Source: Pyropia yezoensis
Taxonomy: Eukaryota > Rhodophyta > Bangiophyceae > Bangiales > Bangiaceae
Reading direction: 5' to 3'
Assembly (NCBI GenBank): GCA_009829735.1
Contig: CM020619.1
Coordinates: forward strand, 13,879,777-13,943,776
Length of the DNA: 64,000 nt
Below are positions 1 to 8,687 of the stretch, in pieces. The notes under the pieces were generated by a model that worked only from the letters and a program-made list of their open reading frames with translations, was not told the origin of the DNA and ran no database searches. The translations under genes were made by a program, and so were the position numbers. Position 1 is the stretch's first letter. Each line of letters begins with the position of its first letter.

Positions 1-24
1 GAGGGCGGTGGGGGGTGGGCGCCG

Positions 25-170
25 CGCGTGCACGCATGCGCGCGCGCATGCCCGAGGATACACGCGCACGGTCCGCGCGCACGCATGAGCGAGGGCGCGG
101 GCGGGCGCTCGCGCGCATGCGCGCATGCATTCGCGCGCGCACGTCCGCGAGACGTGCGCCCCGGGAAGCG
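25..170. other. Alternating purine-pyrimidine GC tract
   Basis: This stretch is dominated by CG/CA/TG alternation (repeated GCGCGC, CATGCG and CGCACG). Such sequence is prone to form Z-DNA. No gene is supported here; the short frames through it translate to Arg/Ala/His repeats. Confidence 0.5.
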
Positions 171-317
171 ACGACTTTTGGTCCGACGATTTTTGTCCTG
201 CGTATTACACACTGGCAGTTTGCGGAAAAGCCACAAGATTTTTCAGCACATCCCTTAGCGGTCGTCGCCCCCAAGATCTACGTGCCGGGAAAGGTCCCTC
301 ATTATGTACAGAGTGAG

Positions 318-415
318 GGGCGGTTCATTAGGAGGGGCGATTAATTAGGATGGGCGGTTCATTAGGAGGGGCGATTAATTAGGATGGGCGATTCATTAGG
401 AGGGGGCGGTTCCTT
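318..415 (+). repeat. Tandem repeat, 34-bp unit, about 2.9 copies
   Basis: Units begin at 318, 352 and 386 and contain TTCATTAGGAGG and TTAATTAGGATG. The third copy is shortened and runs into a 14-nt G run near 419-434. The unit is AT-richer than its surroundings. No coding role is seen. Confidence 0.8.
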
Positions 416-434
416 TAGGGGGGGGGGGGGGGGG

Positions 435-1002
435 AAGGGTTCGTGGCACGGGTGTGAGCTGTGGGCCCACAAATGGAGAATCGTTCGTAAGATCGACAGA
501 CGGCTGAATCGTAGAGCAAACCCCGTGTCCGCGGACATCTGAAAAAGCGCGCAGTTTGTGTAACCCCTACTCCAATCGATCAATGGACTGGGAAACGCGG
601 TGTATCCGGTATTATGCATATAGACCGCCGTCGGTCGTCACAGGAAGTGACAATAAGACTACTCGCCGGACAAGCCTGCAGAATCAAAACCTCATAGACT
701 ACCGGATTTTCGTCCTGGCGTAGACCACCGGACACATGCCGGGACACACCCGTGGCTATTTAGCATGGAATATATCGCTTTGTTCTGATTCGCATTTCCT
801 GTGACGGCCGTGCGCAGTGGGTCTAAAACCGAGTACCTACATTTCCGTCCAAGACGGCCCTCAGGGGGTCGTGAGGGCCTGCTTATAGAAGCCGACTCCC
901 CCACAGAGGCCGTAAAGGCCATGCAACTGGCAAACGTTGCCTGGACGCGCCGTTTGCCGGTGTGTGGTCGTCGGCGGCGGCGGCGGGCCCTGCTACGCAG
1001 AC
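435..1002. other. Intergenic region, no supported gene
   Basis: This is mixed-composition sequence upstream of the first plus-strand gene. It presumably contains that gene's promoter, but I cannot identify a specific element. Open frames here are short and overlap on both strands. Confidence 0.4.
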
Positions 1003-2100
1003 ATGCCTCGGCGCGCTGGGCGCCGCGTCTCGGCCGCCAAGGCCCGGCTGGCCGTCGCGCGTGATGTGCAACCAGATGTACTCCGCACTGTCTTTGACGT
1101 TGCTGATGAAGCCGTGGCGTCTTTTCGGCGCCTGGCACTCGAGGCCCATGGTCTGGCGCACGACGGCAGCGGGGCAGGTCCGGCGAGGACCCGACGTAAA
1201 GTCGAGCTGAGGAACCCGGGACGGTTCGAACTTTCGACGGCTGTCAAGGACGCAGTGCTAGACTTTCTGCGGCGCGCGGCTTCCCGGGCGTCTACGACAC
1301 GCGGAAAGCTTGCGCCATCAGATTCGGCCAAGGGCGCAGGCGAGAGGGCCACCGACGCCGAGGCGGCTGCATCGGGCGGCGCATCGGACGTGGGATCGCG
1401 TGCGGTGCCGGCACAGCTGCCCCCGCGCTCTGTCGCCGTCGATGACGAGGAGGAGGGGGAGGCAGGTGGGGCGGGCGCCGCACGCGACGACGCACCCCTT
1501 GCTAGGAACCCGCAAGTAATGACGCGCATCGGGTTTTTCCTGCCGGAAAAAGAGGCTGGCAGTGCCCCCGAAGGGGATGACCCCGCAGGCAGAGTGACAA
1601 AGAGTCAACCCCTTCGTCGCAGACGCTTGGGCGCGCGTCGTGGGGCGATGGAGGACCTCAACCGCCGGGTGGCAGAGGAAGCCGCAAAGGTGCAGCACCT
1701 GCTGCTCGTGACCAACAACTTGGCGGCACTGCTGCGTACTGACGTGCCCAACGTGGCGTCCACTGGCGGACCATCCACGGAGGTAGGTCCCGTGCGCGTG
1801 TCCCTGGAGTCCGACCCCACCACACCCGTCATCACCCAGGCGCTCAGCACGTTGGCCGGCATGTCTGAGAAGCTTCTCACATCGCAAAAAAGTCCGCAGA
1901 CGGTGTCTGACCAGTTGGCACAGGAGACGCGCCGGAACGAGGAGCTCCACGATTCATTCGCCCGTGTGTGCGCTGCACGGCAGCGGGACGACGACTACGA
2001 CTCCCTCCAGGGGTCGGATGAATCCGACGGGCGCGGGAATGGATCGGGTGGGAGAGGGGGTGTCAACGAGCCGACAGCTCCGGAGCCAGGCAGTCGTTGA
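1003..2100 (+). CDS. Hypothetical helical protein, possible coiled coil
   Basis: The function is not recognised. The ATG at 1003 is preferred because the open frame upstream of it is Gly/Cys low complexity. The 365-residue product has an Ala/Arg-rich N-terminal third, an acidic linker (residues about 140-175, with EEEGEAGG) and a C-terminal half rich in heptad-like Leu/Val/Ala spacing (EDLNRRVAEEAAKVQHLL, then a second helical stretch ending in LAQETRRNEELHDSF). It ends with an acidic Asp/Glu/Ser/Gly tail and TGA. It is convergent with the large minus-strand NYN-domain gene about 310 bp away. Coiled-coil oligomerisation or DNA/protein binding would be guesses. It may belong to one accessory unit with the NYN and Ulp1 genes, but no boundary repeats were found. 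Confidence 0.55.
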   Translation: MPRRAGRRVSAAKARLAVARDVQPDVLRTVFDVADEAVASFRRLALEAHGLAHDGSGAGPARTRRKVELRNPGRFELSTAVKDAVLDFLRRAASRASTTRGKLAPSDSAKGAGERATDAEAAASGGASDVGSRAVPAQLPPRSVAVDDEEEGEAGGAGAARDDAPLARNPQVMTRIGFFLPEKEAGSAPEGDDPAGRVTKSQPLRRRRLGARRGAMEDLNRRVAEEAAKVQHLLLVTNNLAALLRTDVPNVASTGGPSTEVGPVRVSLESDPTTPVITQALSTLAGMSEKLLTSQKSPQTVSDQLAQETRRNEELHDSFARVCAARQRDDDYDSLQGSDESDGRGNGSGGRGGVNEPTAPEPGSR

Positions 2101-2409
2101 TGGGGGGCTTGGCCACCGGCTGGCGTCGGCTTTGTATTGTCTCTCTACTGCTTTTTTTTTTTTTCCATCCTGGCTTCCCTTCGTAGCTTTGTTTTGTGTA
2201 TGCATGGCTACCGTTCGTTCGAACGAATCCGTCCCACACCTGTGTGTACACATGAACAGCACCCCCCCCCCCCCCCCCCCCCCCTTCAGTGTCAGCGAAA
2301 AAGGGACACACCCCGCCCCACCACTCTTCACCCGCTCATGGGGGCAAAGGTGTGGGGGGTTGAGTGGCCCCGCAGCCCCATTAGCCAGCAACGAAACGCC
2401 CCCGGGCGT
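2101..2409. other. Intergenic region with poly(C) tract
   Basis: This is the space between two convergent genes. It holds a T-rich patch (about 2149-2164), a C run of roughly 23 nt near 2262-2284, and no supported gene. The T-rich patch would fit the 3' end of the preceding gene; no clear polyadenylation signal is seen. Confidence 0.4.
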
Positions 2410-5400
2410 CTAGAGCGCGCGGTCGTACCAGGCAGCACCGCAGGCAGTCTTTTTTTGTCTTGCCTCCTCCTCCTCAGCAGCCACATTCGTCCAAAAGACG
2501 AACGGATCCAGAGCGCGGCGAGGGCGAGTCTGGGCTGGCTGGGCCGCCGGCAGCAGCAGCGCGGAATTGCGGGCCGGCGGCGGCGGGCGAGTGGGGCGGA
2601 CGACCATGCCCGCCAGCACGCGCATCAGCTCGTCGCGCTCGGAACGGATGTGCGGGTTGCAAAACCGCACGCGGTCGCCGCCCGCAAGGGATCCCCTCGA
2701 GTTCGCTGACAGGCCCCTGTCGCCAGACACAAACCAGATGCGCGCCCTCGAGTCGAGCAGCGCGTCGAGCCGGCCGACGGCGACGGCGAGGGCAATGTCC
2801 GCCGCGTTCTTGTCGTCGGTCGCAAAAGTCCAGCCAAGGCGGCCCCCCTCCGCTAGGCGGAGCAGCGGGCGTGGGAGGAGAACGTCCCCTTCAAGGGCAC
2901 GCTTGCCAAACAGGCTGGCCACGCCCCTTGCCTTGACCGCCACCAGCACGCCAATAGCAGGGGAAAGTCCCTCTAGCAGCTCTCTCAACAGACAGGAAAA
3001 GTTGTCAGCGTCCAGCGCGATGAGCGCCAGCAGCCCGTCCACATCCAGCGTGGAGCTGACCAGCGCGCACACGTGGTCGGGCAGGCTCTCCCAGACAGGC
3101 ACGTTCTCGGACAGTCCCGTCATGACAAACGGGTGCTCCACCCGTGGCGTTGTACAGGGAGGCACGCGGAGACGCTGGTCGGCAGGGCAGTCCATAGCTG
3201 CAAACCAGTTGACGTCTGGCGGGGGGGCGCCGCGCTGGAGGACGGGCGTGAGGCCGCCCAGGCACATACAGCACGATGGCCGGCACGTCCGCACGGTACC
3301 GCCACGGCCGCCGCCGCCACTGCCGCTGCGGTACGTTCGGGACGAGGAGCGAGGAGCGTCAGCGCCGGCGGCACGGCCGCCACTTGTACAGCCGGCGGCC
3401 CCGCCTCCCTCCCCCACCACACCCGACGGCGTCGCATCCCCGTGGCTAGAAGTTTCGTCCGTGTACCCCACAGCTCGGGGGATGCCTGTCCGGTTGGAAG
3501 TGATGACCGCTCTGTCTGCTCCGCGACTGCTGTCGCCGCCGCCGCCGCCGTCGCCGCCGTTGGCCCTTCCAACAATAAGCCCTCGGTTGTCTGCACGGAC
3601 GCTGCCCAAGTGGCCGACACTGTCCTGTTCGCGTTGCCCCGGGCTTGGCTGTTGCCCTTGCCCGTGGTGCTGGTTGTGCTGGCGAGGCACCACTCGTTGA
3701 TGCCCCGCGGGCCCGTGGGGGGGACGCAGCAGCGGCGTAGGCGGAAAAATGTAGACCATGCGCTTTCGTGCGCCGCGACCGCCACCGCCACCCGGTGCAA
3801 GTCCAGTAGCCGCAGAGGCAGGTGCGGCGGCGACCGGGGCCGTCGCGTTGGCCACGGCGTCGGGCGCGACCACCGACGCCGGTTCAGCCGCGGGCGCGTC
3901 CACCACCGTCCTCGCGGTGGACGTGGCGCTGCGTCGTACCTCTGGTATGGCCGCTGCAGCGGCGCCGGTGTCGACCGAAGACTCTGGGGCCACGCCTCTA
4001 CCCCCTGCCGCATTGGCGGTCGACGCCGCGGCGGTCGCCGTCGGTGCACCAGCCGCCGCGGACGTCCGTTTGCGCCGTGCCGCCACAACGGCAACGGCGG
4101 CTGCCCACCCGTTGTCCACCTCCACAGCCGCGGCTGCCAATGCGGCCGCCGCCGCGGTCTCGGCCGACGCGGCAGCGGCTTTCGAACCCGCCGTTTCGTC
4201 GAGCGGTGCGGCATCCGCCAGCGCACCATCCGCATGGTCGCCCGCCGACGCTGCCGACGTGCATGCCGCCGCCACTGCCGACCCCTCACAGGCCCCGGAG
4301 GAAGCACACGTGATGCGTTTGGCCGCTGCGTCGTTGGAAAACGGCGCGGTCGCCACCGTTGGCACAGCGCCACAGTGTCGTGCTGGTGCGTCTGCAGCCG
4401 CCGCAGCCGCATTGCCTGCCACCAGGGTCGGCATAGCCACACATGACGCCGAGTCGGGCCGAGCGAGCCCCGCAGCTGGCTTGTCGGCATCATCATTGTC
4501 TTCGTCGTCGCCCGACCCGGTGGCTCCTGCCACCGCTGCCGGCGCCGCAGCCGCTGGAACTGTGGAGTGCAACTTTCCCGTCGCCGCCCTTGGCGCCGCC
4601 GCCGCCGCCGCAGCCGCCGCCATCGCCGGCGCCGCCACCGCCGCCGCGCCCCCCGGCGCGGTCACCGGCGCCGCCGCTCCCACACCCTCTGTACGTGCCG
4701 CAACGGCCGCCGCCGCCACGTCGGGTGACCCCACAGAGGCCGTCACCGCCGCTGCCGCCCCCGCGGCTGCCGCCTCGGCCACGTCCCGGGAAGGGGTTGG
4801 CACGCCGAGGGCCGCGTCGATGGTCGATAATGCCGACCCGTCCGCAGCGACTGTGGCAGCTTCTGTGGCCGACGCCACCGGAGCCGGTGCCGTCGTGGTG
4901 CACGATGCGGAAGGTGGGCCTCGTGCGGCCGCAGCTGGCTCGATGTCGGTTGCCACGGCCGGTGGGCTACCACTACAGGAGGAGTACGGGTTTGGTACAC
5001 CATAGAGGAGTGCGCGCGCTGACGGCCACTGACGTACCATGAGCTCTCTATCACGCTCAAAGGCCGCGCTGCGTTCGAGTCGCGCCTCCCTGAGCAGCTC
5101 CGCTTGCCAAGCAACGGCCAAAGGTACGCCGTCAACCAAGACGTCCTCTTCGTTGTCTGGCTCTGCGACGCGCCCCAGCGGCTGCTCTTGTGGCTGCTGG
5201 CGGTCGCGCGCCTGCGGCTGGCAGTCCCCTGCTGGCTGCGGCGTGTTTGCTGTCGCCGTCGGCTGTCGCCGAGAGGAGTGTCGCGGCGACGACAATGCGA
5301 CGGGGCGCAAAATATCCATGGACGTATCGTCGACGCCTCCAGTACGAGCGGTACCACTCTCACCACCGGGAGCGGGGGGTTCTTCATCGGGTTCCACCGC

Positions 5401-7431
5401 CGCGGCGGCTGCCACGAGTTGCGGAGGCACTGGCGGCACCGAGGACGCGGGCAACGCTGCCGCCGCTGCGGTGCTCGTACCTGGCTGTACTGTGGCACCG
5501 GGACTGGTACCGTCGTCCGCCGTGCGTGTCACACCCGCCATGGCTGCCATCTCTGTCACCGCCGCATCTTTGGCGGCGGGCGGAGCCGTGTCGGTGGCGC
5601 TCCCGGTCGTCACCGCGTCGGTGGAGACGGCCGACCCTGACGCCGCCGTTGCCGACACTGGCGCCTCCTTGTCAATCGGCGCCGCGGCGGCGGTCTCGAT
5701 GCCCACAGCGTAAGCGTGGTTCGCCGCTGCCGACCCGGCCGCTACAGACCCAGCCACCGTCTCCGCCATTGCCGACGCCGCGGCTGACTGTGCTGCTGCT
5801 GCTGCTGCTGTCGGAGTTATCGCTCTGCCGTGCGCCCGTGGCCGAAGGCCACGGGCTCTCGGTGCGCGCAGCGTCGGCTCACGCTCGGTCCCCGTTGGCG
5901 CCAGGCCCGCGGCAGTGCCCGCACGCGGTACAACAGCGAAGGTGTCGCCATGGACCGCACCGGCGACAACCTCATAAACCTCGACAACCTCGGCCGCCGT
6001 CGCCGACACTTCTGCAGCCGCCGCTGATCCCGTCGCGGCCGCGCTCAAGTCGGGCCGATGTGCGGCAGAGGCGCCAAAGACTGCACCGACCACCGCCGCC
6101 GCCGGCACCGCCGCCGCCCCTGCCCCTGCCGCGGCCGCCGCCGCTGCCAGGTCGCCCGCCGCCGCCGCCGCCGGCACCGCCGACGCCCCTGCCCCCGCTG
6201 CCGCCGCCGCCGGAACCGCCGCCGCCGCCGCCCCTGCCGCGGCCGCGGCCGTTGCCAGGTCGCCCGCCGCCGGCGCTGCTGCTGCGCGTGGCACGCCAGA
6301 GGGCAAGGCGTCTGGCGGCGGCGGTGGCGGGAGCGGTCGGACGCCGAGCCGCACCGCTGTGGCCGCCAACGTCCGCTGGTTTTCCTGCAGGTAGGCGTGC
6401 GCCGCACAGGCGCGCCTGTCTCGAGCGGCATACAGGCGCTGCAGGCGGGCGGCCACGAGCGGCAGGCTGCGCTCCACCCACGCGCGTCGACGTAGGACGC
6501 GCCGCTTGTTTCTCTCCGTCTGGTTCAGCACGTGGCCAGCCTCCCCCGGGGCCGCCTTCTCCGCCAGCGGTGGCAGGGCCCCCCCCCCCATGGACAGCAT
6601 GACCCACCGCAGGTCACACTCAATCGCGTTGTGGGCGGGCGTTGGCCGATTGGCGGGTGTCTCCAGCGGCGGAAAGGCCGCGACCGGCACAGGCAGCACG
6701 CCCGCGCCAGCGGCGGGAGCGGCGCCGCTGCCCGCGGCGGCGCCGTTTGCCACGCCCCCTCCGGGCGCCGGTGCGTCAGCGCCCCCCGCCGCCGCTGCCG
6801 CCGCCGCAGCCACCACCACGGGCGCCTCCGCCGGCACCGCGGCCGGCGCCACCCTGGGCACCGCCGCCGGCACCGCCGCCGGCACCGCGGCCGGCGCCAG
6901 CGTCATCACAGGCATCACCGCCGGCACCGCCACCACCGGCGCCGGCGCCGCCACGGGCATCCCTGCCGGCACCGCCACCACCGGCATCGGCGGCGCCACC
7001 ACGGGCGTCACCGCCGCAACCACCGGTACCGGCGGCGCCACCACGGGCGTCACCGCCGGCACCACCGGCACCGGCATCGACGGCACCGCCGGGGCGGCCG
7101 TTGCCCCCGCTGATGAGGCAGGCGCCGAGGGCACGGTGCCCCCTCTGAGGCTGCTCCTCGCCCCGCTGCTGCTGCTGCCGCCGCCTGCATCTGCCAAACG
7201 AGGGCGGCTACGCTTCCCCGTGGTCCGGCGGGCGAGCGACGTGCGCGGGAGGGACAGCTCCGCCGTCGAGCAGCGCGTGGGTTTGCCTTGAGGGTAGGGG
7301 CATGTAAGGCCAGGGCACGCAGCACGGGCAACACAGAAGCAGAGTGGCGAGCGTGCGGGCGTGCCTGGCCGCGCTGTTCGTGACCGCCCGACCGCGATTG
7401 TGAGTCGGAGGGTCGGGGGAGCGTGCGGCAC
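2410..7431 (-). CDS. Giant Ala/Pro-rich protein with C-terminal NYN (PIN-like) nuclease domain
   Basis: The open frame is 1,673 codons. The beginning has no ATG; the first in-frame ATG is at 7077 (about 1,555 residues), so the start is uncertain and a 5' exon is possible. About 1,300 residues are Ala/Pro/Val low complexity. An Arg-rich helical island occurs early (near WVERSLPLVAARLQRLYAAR). The C-terminal 230 residues are ordered. The motif ALDADNF (bases about 2997-3029) matches the first Asp motif of NYN domains. About 95 residues later FVSGDRGL (about 2710-2742) matches the SGD motif, preceded by KNAADIALAVAVGRLD, the usual central helix. NYN domains are metal-dependent RNases of the PIN superfamily. 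RNA cleavage is therefore the likely activity; the target is unknown. It is convergent with the gene at 1003-2100 and divergent from the Ulp1-like gene. The frame ends in TAG. Confidence 0.7.
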   Translation of the reverse strand: MPHAPPTLRLTIAVGRSRTARPGTPARSPLCFCVARAACPGLTCPYPQGKPTRCSTAELSLPRTSLARRTTGKRSRPRLADAGGGSSSSGARSSLRGGTVPSAPASSAGATAAPAVPSMPVPVVPAVTPVVAPPVPVVAAVTPVVAPPMPVVAVPAGMPVAAPAPVVAVPAVMPVMTLAPAAVPAAVPAAVPRVAPAAVPAEAPVVVAAAAAAAAGGADAPAPGGGVANGAAAGSGAAPAAGAGVLPVPVAAFPPLETPANRPTPAHNAIECDLRWVMLSMGGGALPPLAEKAAPGEAGHVLNQTERNKRRVLRRRAWVERSLPLVAARLQRLYAARDRRACAAHAYLQENQRTLAATAVRLGVRPLPPPPPPDALPSGVPRAAAAPAAGDLATAAAAAGAAAAAVPAAAAAGAGASAVPAAAAAGDLAAAAAAAGAGAAAVPAAAVVGAVFGASAAHRPDLSAAATGSAAAAEVSATAAEVVEVYEVVAGAVHGDTFAVVPRAGTAAGLAPTGTEREPTLRAPRARGLRPRAHGRAITPTAAAAAAQSAAASAMAETVAGSVAAGSAAANHAYAVGIETAAAAPIDKEAPVSATAASGSAVSTDAVTTGSATDTAPPAAKDAAVTEMAAMAGVTRTADDGTSPGATVQPGTSTAAAAALPASSVPPVPPQLVAAAAAVEPDEEPPAPGGESGTARTGGVDDTSMDILRPVALSSPRHSSRRQPTATANTPQPAGDCQPQARDRQQPQEQPLGRVAEPDNEEDVLVDGVPLAVAWQAELLREARLERSAAFERDRELMVRQWPSARALLYGVPNPYSSCSGSPPAVATDIEPAAAARGPPSASCTTTAPAPVASATEAATVAADGSALSTIDAALGVPTPSRDVAEAAAAGAAAAVTASVGSPDVAAAAVAARTEGVGAAAPVTAPGGAAAVAAPAMAAAAAAAAAPRAATGKLHSTVPAAAAPAAVAGATGSGDDEDNDDADKPAAGLARPDSASCVAMPTLVAGNAAAAAADAPARHCGAVPTVATAPFSNDAAAKRITCASSGACEGSAVAAACTSAASAGDHADGALADAAPLDETAGSKAAAASAETAAAAALAAAAVEVDNGWAAAVAVVAARRKRTSAAAGAPTATAAASTANAAGGRGVAPESSVDTGAAAAAIPEVRRSATSTARTVVDAPAAEPASVVAPDAVANATAPVAAAPASAATGLAPGGGGGRGARKRMVYIFPPTPLLRPPHGPAGHQRVVPRQHNQHHGQGQQPSPGQREQDSVGHLGSVRADNRGLIVGRANGGDGGGGGDSSRGADRAVITSNRTGIPRAVGYTDETSSHGDATPSGVVGEGGGAAGCTSGGRAAGADAPRSSSRTYRSGSGGGGRGGTVRTCRPSCCMCLGGLTPVLQRGAPPPDVNWFAAMDCPADQRLRVPPCTTPRVEHPFVMTGLSENVPVWESLPDHVCALVSSTLDVDGLLALIALDADNFSCLLRELLEGLSPAIGVLVAVKARGVASLFGKRALEGDVLLPRPLLRLAEGGRLGWTFATDDKNAADIALAVAVGRLDALLDSRARIWFVSGDRGLSANSRGSLAGGDRVRFCNPHIRSERDELMRVLAGMVVRPTRPPPPARNSALLLPAAQPAQTRPRRALDPFVFWTNVAAEEEEARQKKTACGAAWYDRAL

Positions 7432-8036
7432 AGGCGTCCCGCTGTATGCCGAGATGGCGTGCGGCCCAAATTTCGCGCGTCGCGGTGATTGGCTGTGGTG
7501 GGCGGGGGCCCTGGCCGTCGACTCTCTCCCAAAGGCAGGGCACGAGTCACTCGCAAAAATATATACGGTTACTCTCTAAATCTACGCCAGACAGCCTTGC
7601 TTTACAAAGCTTGCAATTCATTTTTTTTGAAAGTTTCAACTGCTGCGAAATGTGAGCGACGACAAAAACGGAGCGTTGCAAGGAGCACTCATGTACGTGG
7701 CACATCGTGCGGGGGGGGGGAGCCCAGGCGGACAAAAATTTCCACAGACCCTGCCACGCCCGGCGTCGCGGCCGCGGCCGCGTACAGACGTGCACACATA
7801 CCATTCGGCCGCCCAGCGCACTCGGCTCCACGCACCGTGACGTCGCTCCAGTCGCCATCGTTGGCTCCCGTGCGTGGCTGCTTCCCTTCCACCCCCCCCC
7901 CCCCCCTCTCCCGAGAGGGTCCCCACCGTCCTCTGCTTGCACGTGCGCCGCCCACGGCGGCGGCGGCGGCGGTGGGGGCGGCGGAGGCAGGCTGCTGTCG
8001 TGGCGTGGCGCCGGCTAAGGCAGTGGCGGCTGCCGT

Positions 8037-8067
<31 letters not shown>

Positions 8068-8687
8068 TTCATCTACCATCAACTACTGACCGGTCCCTCG
8101 TACCGGCGCCACAACGGCCGTCTGCGGCGGCGGCGGGAGTGGCGGCAAAGATGACGGGGTCACCCTCGACGGCTGCACCTGCGGCGCAAACGTCAGCCGC
8201 GCAAACGGCGGCCGGGCCACCGACGGACTCTGCCACATAGGGCGCTCCCTGTGCGACCGACAGCGCGGTGGCGGGTAGAAAGCGCTCTCGTGCACAGGCG
8301 ACGGCGACGGATAACGCAGCCAGCGTCGGGGGCGACGGCGACGGCGACGGCGACGGCGAAGGTGATGCCGGCGGCGATGGCGCGGACAGTGGGCGGTCCA
8401 GTGGGCGGTCCGCCAGCTCCCATTCCGAACAGCCGCCGCGTCAACGCCGGCAAACCCAGCTGTGTGGGCCCCAGGCGGGGGGTAGGCGTGCGGGCGACCA
8501 AACGGACAAGGGACGTGCGCCACTTCCCCTTTTGGGGGTCTTGCACCCCAGCGCTGCCGCGGCGACTGCTGTGGCCCGTTCTGCCGCTGTTGGCTGTTCG
8601 GTTCATGCTGCGGACGCCGCAGCCACCGCCGCAGCCACCGCCACCGGCGCCGGCGTCGTTGCCAGCGCCGCTCGTGGTCGGCGCCAC
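7432..8687. promoter_or_regulatory. Probable divergent promoter region
   Basis: This lies between the divergently transcribed NYN and Ulp1-like genes. An AT-rich block at about 7555-7650 includes AAATATATAC, a TATA-like element, and a T8 run. C runs occur near 7890-7905 and 8041-8066 (about 26 nt). From 8241 the Ulp1 frame is open but has no ATG until 8688. Assignment as a promoter is inferred from position and composition. Confidence 0.35.

Noticed and set aside
3758..5005. Plus-strand Ala-rich frame opposite the NYN-domain gene
   Set aside because: Pure Ala/Pro/Thr low complexity; the opposite strand leads into a recognisable domain.
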